Both the position numbers and the translations under genes were made by a program. Shown here in pieces: positions 35,850 through 44,483 of a stretch of 52,214 bases of DNA. The notes below the pieces were generated by a model that was not told the origin of the DNA, made no database searches, and saw nothing but the letters and a program-made list of their open reading frames with translations. The DNA is from Massilia polaris (lineage in GTDB: Bacteria > Pseudomonadota > Gammaproteobacteria > Burkholderiales > Burkholderiaceae_D), in the NCBI RefSeq assembly GCF_012927275.1, contig NZ_JABBGG010000018.1, positions 1 through 52,214 of the forward strand. The letters run 5' to 3'. How positions within the stretch are numbered: position 1 is the stretch's first letter; each line of letters begins with the position of its first letter.

Positions 35850-36703
35850 TCAGCCGGCTTTGCGCATGCCCAGATTCGCTTCCAGGCCGCCACCTTCACG
35901 CGTGGCCAGCGACAGTGTCGCGCCCAGCGCTTGTGCCAGCTGGCGCGCGATGGCCAGCCCCAGTCCGGTGCCGCCGGTATCCCGGTTGCGCGATGTCTCG
36001 ATCCGGTAGAAAGGCTGAAACACCGCTTCCAGCTCGGTGGCGGGTATGCCGGGGCCGCGGTCGAGCACTGCGATCTCGAAGCCGCCGTCCGGCTTGCGCC
36101 GCAGTTCGATATCGGCCTGGCCGGCGAACTTCAGGGCGTTGTCGATCAGGTTGCACAGCACCCGGCGCAGCGCGCGCGGCTTGGTCAGGATGGGCGTACC
36201 ACATTCGCCGCTCAGCGTCACAGGCTTGCCTGCATCGGCATAGTCGGCGGCGACGCTGGCCAGCAGGGCGTCGAGGTCCACCTTGCAATCCTCCTCGACC
36301 GCGTTATGCAGCGTGCGCGCGAACGATACGCCTTCGCGCACCAGCGTTTCCATCTCGAGCAGGTCGCGCTGCAGCTTGCCGCGCTCGGGGCCATCGTCCA
36401 TCAGGTCGGTGCGCAGGCGCATGCGGGTGATCGGTGTCTGCAGGTCGTGCGACACCGCGGCCAGTATCTGCATCCGCTCGGCCACGTTGGCCGCGGGCAG
36501 GCGGTCGAGCAGCGCAACTGAGCTGGCAACGTCGCGTTCCAGGTTACCCATCATCATGTCGGTCGCGACCTGGTAGCGTTCGTAGAGGATGGCGCCGAAG
36601 GTGAGCGCATTCAACAAACAGGAAAATCAGCGCGGCCAACAGGCGTTTGATGGTTCCTCCGCCGGCATGCGAGGCGGGGAGCACGGCCTGATCATCATGG
36701 TTC
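35850..36703 (-). pseudogene. Sensor histidine kinase lacking TM2/HAMP, with frameshift near the start
   Basis: From ATG at 36703 the frame gives MNHDDQAVLPASHAGGGTIK and a membrane helix RLLAALIFLF. One base seems missing at about 36616, after which VLNALTFGAILYERYQVATD continues one frame over. After ASSVALLDRLPAAN the protein jumps to VAERMQILAAVSHDLQTPIT, the phospho-His box. The sensor loop, second membrane helix and most of HAMP (roughly 150 residues) are missing. The rest is sound: N box LCNLIDNALKFAG, DRGPGIPATELEAVFQPFYR, GGTGLGLAIARQLA. No partner regulator gene remains nearby except the fragment at 31407-31640. Confidence 0.78.
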
Positions 36704-36762
36704 ATTTGCGTATTCCGGAAAGTGTGCGATGAGACCTTATACACGCGCCCGCAGCAAGATTT

Positions 36763-36923
36763 GCGTCTCATTGTAGCCATCTCCATAGCCGGCAACAAAA
36801 CATTGCAATGGTCCTTCCCCAAGCCATCAACGGGATGCGCCGTCCCGCGGCGCAATCCTAACTTTCGGGCATGGATTCGTATCTCACTGTATGTGGCGCC
36901 CGCCCCGGATACGAGACATTACG
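36763..36923. promoter_or_regulatory. Repeated two-component-type motif between kinase and DUF4148-like gene
   Basis: GCGTCTCATTGTAG (36763-36776) and CGTATCTCACTGTAT (36878-36892) match at most positions. GGATACGAGACATTACG (36907-36923) is an inverted copy (CGTAATGTCTCGTATCC). The latter two form a dyad around about 14 bp. They lie between divergent genes, the kinase and the exported DUF4148-type gene. Likely binding sites of an OmpR-type regulator; binding not shown. Confidence 0.4.
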
Positions 36924-37015
36924 TTGGCAGCGATCGCTGACATGGAGGCGATACATCCGGAACGTCTAATGGATACATCGAAGCAACGATGCTCGACTCA
37001 TCCAAGGAGAACACC

Positions 37016-37318
37016 ATGCATAAGTTCAACGCCGCCGCAGTCCTGATCCTTTCCGCCGTCGTTGCTACCGGCGCCACCGCCGCCGGCACCCATGACGCCG
37101 CCCAAAGCGTCACCCGCGAACAAGTGCGCGCCGAAGTGCTGGCCGCACGCGCTGCCGGCACCCTCGACATCACCGAAGCAAACTATCCCCGCGAATACCC
37201 GACCGTATCGACCGTCACCCGTGCCGAGGTAATGGCTGACGTGATTCGCGCCCGCGCCGCCGGTGAACTGGACGTGACCGAAGCGACTAACCCGTTTCCC
37301 GACGCAAACTGGAACTGA
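37016..37318 (+). CDS. Small exported DUF4148-like protein
   Basis: A 100-residue protein with a signal peptide (MHKFNAAAVLILSAVVATGA) and two copies of a 30-residue helical unit: SVTREQVRAEVLAARAAGTLD then TVTRAEVMADVIRARAAGELD, each followed by a TEANYP/TEATNP turn. DUF4148 proteins of Burkholderiales have this layout. AAGGAG lies before the ATG at 37016. Its end (DANWN, stop at 37318) overlaps the start of the tautomerase fragment at the shared sequence GGAACTGA, so the stop codon may come from a deletion joint. Function of the family unknown; often found near two-component genes. Confidence 0.75.
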   Translation: MHKFNAAAVLILSAVVATGATAAGTHDAAQSVTREQVRAEVLAARAAGTLDITEANYPREYPTVSTVTRAEVMADVIRARAAGELDVTEATNPFPDANWN

Positions 37319-37956
37319 TCGAGGGCGTCACCGACTTGCTCACACGCGTGCTGAACAAGAATCCGGCAACCACCTTCGTCATCATCGACGAAGTTGAGAC
37401 CGACAGCTGGGGACTGAACCGCGAAAACATCACGACCGCCATCGAGAAATTCGGCGCCATCGATGCGCTGGTCAACAACGCCGGCATCTTCTTCCCGAAG
37501 CCCTTCATCGATTACACGCCGGAAGACGTCAAGTCGCTGGTGCATACCAACCGGGAAGGCTATGTGTACATCAGCCAGCTGGCAATCAAGCAGATGCTGG
37601 CACAGCAGCGCGGCGGCAGCATCGTCGCCATCTCGAGCAGCCTGGTCGACAACCCGATCGGCGGTTTCACCGTCGCCGTTCCGATGATGACCAAGGGCGG
37701 CATCGATGCGATGAGCCGCAACCTGTCGATGGAATATGCGAAAGACGGCATCCGCGTGAATGTGGTGTCGCCCGGCGTCGTCGCTACCCCGCTGCACAAG
37801 GATAATCCGGTCGATTTCCTCAAGACGCTGTCGCCGATGGGACTGATTGCCACCGTCGAGGACATCGCCGATGCCGTCGTCTACCTGACCGAGGCGAAAC
37901 AGGTCACCGGCGAAGTGCTGCACGTCGATGCCGGCGCTCATAACGGCAAGTGGTAA
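37305..37956 (+). pseudogene. Tautomerase-SDR chimera
   Basis: The first 40 codons read ELIEGVTDLLTRVLNKNPAT then TFVIIDEVETDSWGLN, the C-terminal two thirds of a 4-oxalocrotonate-type tautomerase without its N-terminal Pro1. Without a frame change this continues as RENITTAIEKFGAIDALVNN and a full SDR C-terminus: NNAG, the catalytic Ser in VAISSSL, RVNVVSPGVVATPLHKDN and HVDAGAHNGKW. The usual active-site YxxxK has become MMTK in VPMMTKGGIDAM, and the TGxxxGxG cofactor loop is missing. The only start in frame is a TTG. It is a deletion product that could be translated but should be inactive. Confidence 0.78.
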
Positions 37957-38038
37957 GCGGCCGATACCGCTTGCGCCCGTCCGCCACCGCATCGCGGCGG
38001 ACGGGCGTAATCAAACATACATGTAAAGGTAGCTCACT

Positions 38039-38464
38039 ATGTCGATTCAAAATGTTCTGTACCGCGCCAACGCCCGGGCAACCGGCGGCCGCGCCGGCCG
38101 CGCCGTGTCCTCCGACGACGTGCTGGACCTCAAACTGACGACGCCGAAAGCACTGGGCGGCGCCGGCGCGGTCGGCACTAATCCGGAACAGCTGTTTGCT
38201 GCCGGCTACTCGGCGTGCTTCATCGGCGCGATGCAATTTGTCGGCCACCGCGACAAGATCGCGGTGCCGGCTGACGTTTCGGTCGAAGGCACGGTTGGCA
38301 TCGGTCCGATCGCAACCGGCTTCGCCATCGAAGTCGAGCTGAAAATCTCGCTGCCGGGCATGGATCGCGCCGTAGCGGAAGAGCTGCTCGCGTCGGCCCA
38401 TATCGTGTGCCCGTACTCGAATGCGACACGCGGCAATATTGATGTCACGCTGATCCTCGTCTGA
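38039..38464 (+). CDS. Ohr-type organic hydroperoxide peroxidase, paralogue 2
   Basis: A 141-residue OsmC/Ohr protein. Peroxidatic C60 lies in [11 protein letters not shown] and resolving C124 in [13 protein letters not shown]; the [10 protein letters not shown] block is standard. The N-terminus [20 protein letters not shown] is the Ohr form. TAAAGGTAGC precedes the ATG. It follows the chimeric SDR by 82 bp and precedes another paralogue. Compared with ohr at 20817 it lacks the insertion before the first Cys, so it is closer to canonical Ohr in length. No ohrR gene is adjacent. Confidence 0.92.
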   Translation: MSIQNVLYRANARATGGRAGRAVSSDDVLDLKLTTPKALGGAGAVGTNPEQLFAAGYSACFIGAMQFVGHRDKIAVPADVSVEGTVGIGPIATGFAIEVELKISLPGMDRAVAEELLASAHIVCPYSNATRGNIDVTLILV

Positions 38465-38659
38465 TTCTGACCGGCGCGTTGCCTGGCCACCTGGCCGTGA
38501 TGAACGCCGCGCCGTTCACCAAGCCGAAAGCGGCGCCGATTGAAGTGGAGCGCGGGCCTGATCCGCTCGACGCTGAACGGATCAGTCCGATGTCCCGACA
38601 AGATGCAGTGACAGTGCATGCAATCCCGATTCACCCACCCCTAAATTGAAAGCAATATC

Positions 38660-39079
38660 ATGTCTTCGAATTCGACCCAAATCTATTACACCGGAAAAAC
38701 CCACACCACCGGCGGCCGCAAGGGCGCATCCCGCAGTTCGGATGGCAATCTGGATATCGAGCTGTCGCCACCAGGCAGCAACGGCAAGGGCACCAATCCG
38801 GAGCAGCTGTTTGCGGCCGGCTGGTCGGCTTGCTTCATCGGCGCCATCGGCAAGGCGGCCGGCAAGCTGGAAGTGGCACTGCCGGCCGGCTTGGCGGTCG
38901 ATGCCGAAGTGGACCTTTGCAACACCGACGGCGCGTTCTTCCTGCAGGCCCGCCTGAACGTCCGCCTGCCCGGCCTGGGGCCGGACATTGCGCGCGCACT
39001 GGTAGACCTGGCACACCAGACCTGCCCATATTCCAAGATGAGCCGCAACAACATCGAGGTGCAAATCAATCTGGTCTAA
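38660..39079 (+). CDS. Ohr-type organic hydroperoxide peroxidase, paralogue 3
   Basis: A 139-residue OsmC/Ohr protein. C58 in FAAGWSACFIGAIG and C122 in HQTCPYSKMSRNN form the peroxidase pair; an extra C87 (DLCNTDG) is present. IYYTGKTHTTGGRKGASRSSDG is the Ohr N-terminus. It is tandem to the previous gene with about 195 bp between, which hold a short unrecognised frame (MNAAPFTKPKAAPIEVERG). Three ohr-like genes in one 20-kb stretch is unusual; the differences at the tails argue against a recent duplication. Confidence 0.92.
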   Translation: MSSNSTQIYYTGKTHTTGGRKGASRSSDGNLDIELSPPGSNGKGTNPEQLFAAGWSACFIGAIGKAAGKLEVALPAGLAVDAEVDLCNTDGAFFLQARLNVRLPGLGPDIARALVDLAHQTCPYSKMSRNNIEVQINLV

Positions 39080-39149
39080 GCGCAGCGGCGCTCACTCCCG
39101 ACAACGCATTCCTGAGACGACGACGACGCGCTCGCATACCCGTCGGCTG

Positions 39150-39450
39150 TTCTTCCCCAAACCCAGCATGCATGTTGGGATTGGCTGCGCTTCGATGGCG
39201 CGAAAAGCCATCTGGCTCTCGACACGTTGTCCAGGCTGAATCAGATCGTGGGCTGCTGGCCGGATAACGGGCCGGCCGGTGAGCCGGACAAGCGGCCTTT
39301 CATTGAGCGGTTCCACACTGATGATGACGGTAACGACCTTCATTGCGCCATCCGCGGACAGATTGCGATGTGTGCCGATGCGCCGGCGTCATCGCCGTAT
39401 CAGAAATGTGATCGCGAAAAAATAGGGGGCGCAGACGCCACCCCGGCATA
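39150..39450 (+). pseudogene. Integrase-core transposase fragment (tentative)
   Basis: One frame reads CWDWLRFDGAKSHLALDTLS, then IVGCWPDNGPAGEPDKRPFI followed by ERFH. Spacing of DNGPAGEP and PFIERF resembles the last two acidic blocks of rve/DDE transposases. After ERFH it turns into unrelated sequence up to a stop at 39451. No start or other domain is visible. The rest of 39451-39800 has no recognisable content. Confidence 0.35.
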
Positions 39451-39798
39451 GCCCGAAGGGCGATCCTCGGCTCGTTTCGGGCCGTCGACAAGCTCCTGCG
39501 GCAACGGGCCGTTCGCCCCATCCAGTACTTCGCATGAGCGCTGAATATTGTCTTCACGGAAGGCGATGTGCTGGCCGGCCCATGCGTGCGATGGGACCGC
39601 ACGCGGAACCCGGCCTCGATCGGCAGCTACGCGCAAACGTTGTCGAACAGGGCGGCGCCCCTGGACTGATTTTCGTGGCCAGCCGAAATTCGCATGCATT
39701 CTGCCGTTGCGCTGCACTCGCGTGTACAACTGCGTTAGAAGTGCGACACAAAAGCGCTCTGCCGCGCGCGCTCCGCCATGCCGGTCAATCACCTCGGA

Positions 39799-40010
39799 TC
39801 GCAGCTTGGAAGCGGCTCACCGGCCGGCAGGTGGTAGGCAAAGGAACTTGCGATGGCACCGGATTGAACCGCAATTACGCGTTTGCCAGGCTGCTGGCGC
39901 CGAATAGCACCCCGACGACAATCTTCCCGGATGGAAGAGTTCAGGCTGGAATGATGTTCACTGCTGAAGTCGCGCGCACCTTCGCAATCAAGTCGATGAA
40001 GTGCTTCACA
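39799..40010 (+). pseudogene. DsbC/DsbG-like thioredoxin-fold fragment
   Basis: The frame AAWKRLTGRQVVGKGTCDGT, then LNRNYAFARLLAPNSTPTTI followed by FPDGRVQAGM matches the end of DsbC-type disulfide isomerases (RNxxLxxxLGVxGTPTxxFxDGRxxxG) with the cis-Pro region STPT. The catalytic CxxC half and the dimerisation domain are absent. No start codon or ribosome site. Confidence 0.5.
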
Positions 40011-40092
40011 GCCGCATTGTGCGCCGAACCGCCGCGACGTCGCGGGCAGGCTGTGTTACCTTCCGGTTTTAATCTATATAAGGCAACTAAGA

Positions 40093-40758
40093 ATGCGTAC
40101 TCCAATCGTGATGATGATGATGCTGGTGTCCTCGCTGGCAGCCTGCTCCAGGCCGGCCGCAACCGTGCAAGCGGACGCACCTGAACAGACAAGCTCCGCC
40201 GCATCGGCGCACGTGCCGGCAACAACAGCGGCAAGTCCGCCGGCAGAAACGGCGGGAACGCCAGCGTCAACTACGCCTGTAACCCCGGTGGCGGATACCC
40301 CAGCCGGCGCTTCGGCAGGACGGATCGCCAGGCCGGTCTTGTCGGCCCAGGGCTACGGCCCGGTCAGGTTCGGCGACAAATTGAGCGCCGTCGAACAGAA
40401 GCTCGAAGAGAAGAGCGTGCCACTCGGCGAGAACGATCCGGCATGCAGCTCCGTTCGCTTCAATCAAGTGCCGGGCGCGCGTTTCATGGTCGAGAAGGGC
40501 ATCGTTACGCGCGCCGACGCCGACGCCGGCACGCCCAACGAACTGGGGCTGGCCGTCGGCGATACGCTGGCGCAGGCGAAGAAAAAATACCCGGCGATCG
40601 AAGTCGGTCCGCACAAATACCTGCCGGCGGGCCATTACCTGAGCGTCAGGAGCGACAGTCCGAAGGCTGCGATCATCATGGAAGAAGACGGCAAGCACAT
40701 CACGAAAATTCGTGCCGGCCTCGAGCCTGCCGTGAGTTACGTCGAAGTCTGCCTGTAA
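40093..40758 (+). CDS. Lipoprotein of unknown function
   Basis: A 221-residue exported protein. The lipobox SSLAACSRPA gives a mature Cys at about residue 18. A Thr/Ala/Pro-rich linker of about 65 residues follows (ASPPAETAGTPASTTPVTPV). A folded domain covers about 82-221: YGPVRFGDKLSAVEQKLEEK, then TRADADAGTPNELGLAVGDT, LAQAKKKYPAIEVGPHKY and ITKIRAGLEPAVSYVEVCL. The pattern of a short GxVRFGxxLxxVE helix and later GxTLAQAKKKYP appears in stand-alone bacterial lipoproteins with no known role. TATATA with AAGGC precedes the ATG. Both strands around it are broken genes, yet this frame is intact. Confidence 0.78.
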   Translation: MRTPIVMMMMLVSSLAACSRPAATVQADAPEQTSSAASAHVPATTAASPPAETAGTPASTTPVTPVADTPAGASAGRIARPVLSAQGYGPVRFGDKLSAVEQKLEEKSVPLGENDPACSSVRFNQVPGARFMVEKGIVTRADADAGTPNELGLAVGDTLAQAKKKYPAIEVGPHKYLPAGHYLSVRSDSPKAAIIMEEDGKHITKIRAGLEPAVSYVEVCL

Positions 40759-40821
40759 GGCGAGATCGGCGGCTCGCCTAATCGACTTTGCGCGCCACGC
40801 CGCGGTGCGTGGCGCCATCGT

Positions 40822-40968
40822 TCAGTGGCCGGAAAAATTGTTTTGGGTGAAACCACATCTTTGAGCGAAACCTTGAGCGGCGCTCTGCCGAAAAGGGCGC
40901 CGGTACTCTCGACTGAACTGTGACGGGCTTTCATCGCCCACCTCGAAGGCGACAGTGGCCGCTTCCAC
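40822..40968 (-). pseudogene. AraC-family regulator, C-terminal HTH fragment
   Basis: The minus frame reads VEAATVAFEVGDESPSQFSR and continues EYRRPFRQSAAQGFAQR, matching the second helix-turn-helix of AraC/XylS proteins (AxxVGYESPSQFSREYRRxFG). The first helix and ligand domain are missing. At about 40968 it joins the 5' side of the KfrA-like gene, which is read the other way. Confidence 0.6.
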
Positions 40969-41034
40969 GTTACCGGTCAACGGCAGGCAGAAGCGCTGAA
41001 TCGATTCTGGGAAAACCTGAGGGAAAAGAGCAGG

Positions 41035-41865
41035 GTGACGATCAATCACCCGGACCTTCCTGATGCGCTGAAGGTGGCAACCGGTGAGCTTGTCGCCACA
41101 CTCTGGCAGACCGCTCAGGAAGCCGCTCATGAAGGCCTTGCCTCATTTCAAAGCGAAGCTCAGGCAAGAATCAGCTTGGCGGAGGATGCGGTGTCGAGGT
41201 CGACGTCCAACCTTAACGCGGCCCGCGCCGACCTCGTTGCATTGGAAGATGAACTCCGTCACGCGCATGATCAGATCGAACTCCTGCGTCACGAAAGCAC
41301 ATCGCTCAATTCGACCAATGCCGCGCTCGAAGGACAACTCAAGAGTGCGCGAGCCGATCTGGAAGGTAGTCTTGCGCGACTTGATGCCTCTCGTCACGAT
41401 TTTGCGGTCGAGCTCGACAAGGTACGATTGTCTGTAAAGCAAAACGAAGCGCGCCTCAGCGCCACCGAAGCCAGAGCCCTTGTCGAAATCGATCGCGAAC
41501 GAATGGCCGCGAGGCAGGCTCGCAAGGCATTGGAGGCCGCACTTTCGGAAAAGAAGGCGGCTGTTGATCGTTACAGGGAAGAGACAATGTCACTCCAAAA
41601 GCAGCTGGCAACCTTCAGTCACCAGAATGGCATGCAGGCAGGCGAACTACGTGCCATGACAGCCAACCTGGAGAAATCACAGGCCGAACTCGACCGCTTG
41701 CACGCACAGTTGGGCGCGGCGGGCGCGGAGGTTTCCGCGCTGAGAGCCAAGAACGAGATTCTGGATGAGCAGAAATCGAGCTTAGCGACATCGAAAGAAT
41801 CGGTGGCTCCCGGAGGTCAGTCGCGGACTCGAAAGCAGACGAAAACGACCACTCAATCCGCTTGA
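41035..41865 (+). CDS. KfrA-like coiled-coil protein, N-terminus probably lost
   Basis: A 276-residue protein that is nearly all coiled coil from residue 35 to 245: QSEAQARISLAEDAVSRSTS, LVALEDELRHAHDQIELLRH and QAGELRAMTANLEKSQAELD show Ala/Leu/Glu heptads. A short Lys/Arg/Thr tail follows (GGQSRTRKQTKTTTQSA). The start, ITINHPDLPDALKVATGELVATLWQTA-like, corresponds to the end of the KfrA N-terminal DNA-binding domain. In-frame sequence upstream (FWENLREKSR) would add more of it, but the frame merges with the AraC fragment. The annotated start is a GTG at 41035. KfrA proteins bind their own promoter on plasmids; chromosomal ones occur in islands. DNA binding may be lost here. Confidence 0.68.
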   Translation: MTINHPDLPDALKVATGELVATLWQTAQEAAHEGLASFQSEAQARISLAEDAVSRSTSNLNAARADLVALEDELRHAHDQIELLRHESTSLNSTNAALEGQLKSARADLEGSLARLDASRHDFAVELDKVRLSVKQNEARLSATEARALVEIDRERMAARQARKALEAALSEKKAAVDRYREETMSLQKQLATFSHQNGMQAGELRAMTANLEKSQAELDRLHAQLGAAGAEVSALRAKNEILDEQKSSLATSKESVAPGGQSRTRKQTKTTTQSA

Positions 41866-42264
41866 TGGCAATGGACCCGTTTCCGGGTTGGTTCGCTGGC
41901 CGTTTTCATAGGGACGAGCCCGCGATCAGCACCAGTTGCATTGGCACTTTTACTTCACAACATTCGGGAATTGGCACTTTTGCTTACACCAATCGGGCAC
42001 TTTTGCTTCACCAGACGATTTTGGGCGAGGCGGGATTAGGGCACACTCGTCATCGTCATTTGACATAATATAAATTATGCGAAGACCAGTAGCTTACCAG
42101 CCGTTGCGCTATACCGTGCCGTCCGTTTGCATATAGTTGGAACTCAAACGTGCATAAAGTCGGACCTGGGGTGCTCGCGTCGGCTGAACCGGATTTGCTA
42201 CTCGCACGGACGGCCACTTCTGAGCACCGCCTTTCCATAGCGGACTGAGGTGTATTGGTGTTGC
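41866..42264. mobile_element. IS21-like end repeats in an otherwise empty stretch
   Basis: Three direct copies of GGCACTTTTRCTTCAC-like units begin at 41943, 41973 and 41996, separated by 23-30 bp. This resembles the multiple-repeat ends of IS21-family elements, with a sequence different from the repeats at 1-130. No transposase gene is adjacent, so it is an orphan end. The rest of the interval up to the GIY-YIG gene has no recognisable feature. Confidence 0.45.
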
Positions 42265-42999
42265 CTATGCCTTACGCAGTGCTTTTTCAACACGGGCGTA
42301 CATTTTCTCGAAGGACGAACGACTCTGATCCCGTTTGTACTTGGCGATGTAGTCTTTGATCGCCGCCTTCGCCTCCGGCGCGCGACCTAGCTTCACAAGA
42401 ACCATTGTGTATCTCTCGAGGATCGCGAGATCTCCGGAAAAGCCGAACTCGGCATTTTCGTCATCAATTAAGTCGCCAACCAGATCCAGTTCGAACTTGA
42501 TGAAGGCATATTCCGCGATCGCCGCAATGGCCGCAGCGTACTTTTCAGCCGCTTGCGCCGGAGCGTCTTTCTCAAGCTCGCGTGCTAACTGAGCCAGCGC
42601 CCGATTCGCGTTTCGCAGTCGACGGAATTGGTCAATCGCACCGTAATCCGAGCGCCTAGCCATGTTAATCCAATTGACCAAAGTGGCGACTTCCTGCGCT
42701 AGCCACTGACTCTCCAGGCGTTCAGCCTCATCCGCACTAAGCCCCTCGATCAGGACCTTTACCTCGTACTTGCCGCCTGTCCTCCGTTCGACGTAGCGAT
42801 GCCACAGAGGGTGTCGGTCGTCGCTCCACGCGCGACGGCCCGCGCCCTTGCCGATATAGAAGATGTTTCCGTCTTGATCCAGATGCGCATAGACATACGA
42901 TTCGCGCGGATGGCTCTGATTGGCGTCAGGATCCGCGCGAAGGCGCCCGGGCGGCGCGTCGACGAGACTAATGCCGTTGTTGTCGATCGAAATATGCAT
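42265..42999 (-). CDS. GIY-YIG nuclease-domain protein
   Basis: A 244-residue protein. The GIY-YIG domain lies at about 33-115: ESYVYAHLDQDGNIFYIGKG contains the two half-motifs (YVY and FYIG). RHPLWHRYVERRTGGKYEVK and LSADEAERLESQWLAQE include the catalytic Arg and Glu positions, and LVNWINMAR ends it. The C-terminal 120 residues are helical and Ala-rich with TPR-like spacing (AEKYAAAIAAIAEYAFIKFE, ILERYTMVLVKLGRAPEAKA), suggesting a protein-binding part. It is the first gene of the defence-like segment but is about 110 bp beyond the end of the abortive infection gene. Likely an endonuclease; target unknown. Confidence 0.78.
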   Translation of the reverse strand: MHISIDNNGISLVDAPPGRLRADPDANQSHPRESYVYAHLDQDGNIFYIGKGAGRRAWSDDRHPLWHRYVERRTGGKYEVKVLIEGLSADEAERLESQWLAQEVATLVNWINMARRSDYGAIDQFRRLRNANRALAQLARELEKDAPAQAAEKYAAAIAAIAEYAFIKFELDLVGDLIDDENAEFGFSGDLAILERYTMVLVKLGRAPEAKAAIKDYIAKYKRDQSRSSFEKMYARVEKALRKA

Positions 43000-43107
43000 C
43001 TCGCCCCTCGATTGCTATTGCGTTTTTAGTGACAAATCTTGCGTCATTGCTCGCCAGCGATTGCGCGTTAGGTAAACAAGCGCTCTAACGTATTGCTCAC
43101 ATCGGTG

Positions 43108-44361
43108 TCAATTTGGTAGCGTGAGTTGACCGCGCTCGTGATACGTTTCAGAGACAAAGTCAATGAAGGCAACCGCGGACGCTACCGCCAATCGAGCATG
43201 CCGAGCCTGGAGCCCCCTGTGCTGTCCGTCCCGTCCGTGTCCTGATCCATAAAGGCCTCGCAGTTGAGCAAGGTTATGAGTTACTTGGGTCAGGTTCCGG
43301 AGGATGAGACGAATGTTTTCCGCCCCCTTTGCTTCATCTGTTATATTTTCAGGCACGAGGCGCAGCTCCTTACAAAGCAGCTTCGTCAAATCGCCTAAGT
43401 CAGCCCCTCTGGAATACTCGATTCCACGCTTGGACAATATGCTTTTGCAGCACGATTCGACTAATTCCTTAGCGGTGCCGATTGCCAACGCGGGATCGCG
43501 TTCGATGGAATGTTCAAGCCTCTCGATCTCTTTCTGCATCCATCCAGCATCGAGAGCATCTGCAACTGTGCGCGCCCGTGAAACCGCGCGCTGGCCGTTC
43601 GAAAGCAACTGACGGAAGGAGAATCGTTGCCGACCCGCGATCTTTTCATCCTCGAAAAGCTCCCACGCAACCGGTCGCAATTGGTCGTTAAATTGCTTCA
43701 CCAACGAAAGTGCCGCATCGCGATCTGGTCGTACCACTGGATGAACCACCTCGCAGAGAAATCGAAGGAACAGCTCGGCGCGGCAGCTCAGCAAGTTAAA
43801 GCGAGGGTCGCAGAATACCCAATCGTCATCCCAGTCCGTGGGGTTGTTGATACGATGCTGCCAAATATCGCCTGACGCGTCTGGGAACCGATGATCGGTT
43901 GAAGGAAAGGACTTCAAATCGTATAACCGCGCGAGAAATGCGACCTCATCGAGCCGGCCACTCCAGCTCACGTTGTCTAGCGCAAATCCATCTATAATGG
44001 TTCTTCTAACTTCCTCCGGCAATTGACCAGGAGCGGCGCGCCAGTCTGGGCAAGTTTCGACTTGGGGAACAATCTTTACCGAGTAACTATCGCCGGTAAA
44101 TTGCTCAATTACGGCGGCCAGACGCTTAGATATCTGCTCTTCAATAGTCTGCCGTCTGGAACCTAGTTTCGCGTAGTCGCTGGCGTCGATGCTAAAGCTA
44201 ACCGTCCATAAATTTATGCCGCCATTCCAATTATCCCACCCCGTGATCTCCACGCGTGCTGGTGCCCGCCTGACCAATTCGGCCGCCTCAGTAAACCCTT
44301 CTGCACTTAGGAGATTGGTGACCGTTGCGAGCACTTGTTCAAATTCTTGGCTATTTTCCAT
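43108..44361 (-). CDS. Abortive infection-type protein (Abi-C domain)
   Basis: A 417-residue cytoplasmic protein. The C-terminal third has the Abi_C pattern found in AbiJ and similar defence proteins: IERDPALAIGTAKELVESCCKSIL, LRNLTQVTHNLAQLRGLYGSGHG and LQARHARLAVASAVAFIDFV. The N-terminal part (to about 240) has no motif I recognise; it includes DNVSWSGRLDEVAFLARLYD and a Trp-rich region WQHRINNPTDWDDDWVF. I use ATG at 44361; a GTG at 44406 is also open. It is the last of five minus-strand genes after the helicase and a small gene, with a gap of about 120 bp. Confidence 0.72.
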   Translation of the reverse strand: MENSQEFEQVLATVTNLLSAEGFTEAAELVRRAPARVEITGWDNWNGGINLWTVSFSIDASDYAKLGSRRQTIEEQISKRLAAVIEQFTGDSYSVKIVPQVETCPDWRAAPGQLPEEVRRTIIDGFALDNVSWSGRLDEVAFLARLYDLKSFPSTDHRFPDASGDIWQHRINNPTDWDDDWVFCDPRFNLLSCRAELFLRFLCEVVHPVVRPDRDAALSLVKQFNDQLRPVAWELFEDEKIAGRQRFSFRQLLSNGQRAVSRARTVADALDAGWMQKEIERLEHSIERDPALAIGTAKELVESCCKSILSKRGIEYSRGADLGDLTKLLCKELRLVPENITDEAKGAENIRLILRNLTQVTHNLAQLRGLYGSGHGRDGQHRGLQARHARLAVASAVAFIDFVSETYHERGQLTLPN

Positions 44362-44483
44362 TTGGCAGTTGTAGCGATTCAGACTATGGGAGAACGGTTG
44401 CAGCACGCAAAACTTGGCCTAAACGGGGTCACCAGTGACCTGTCTAGAGGTCAGACTCACGCGTCGCGCTCTGGAACAAATGC

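Noticed and set aside
44361-44406. GTG start at 44406 for the Abi-C protein
   Set aside because: The added 15 residues look unrelated and no ribosome site is visible; kept only as an alternative.
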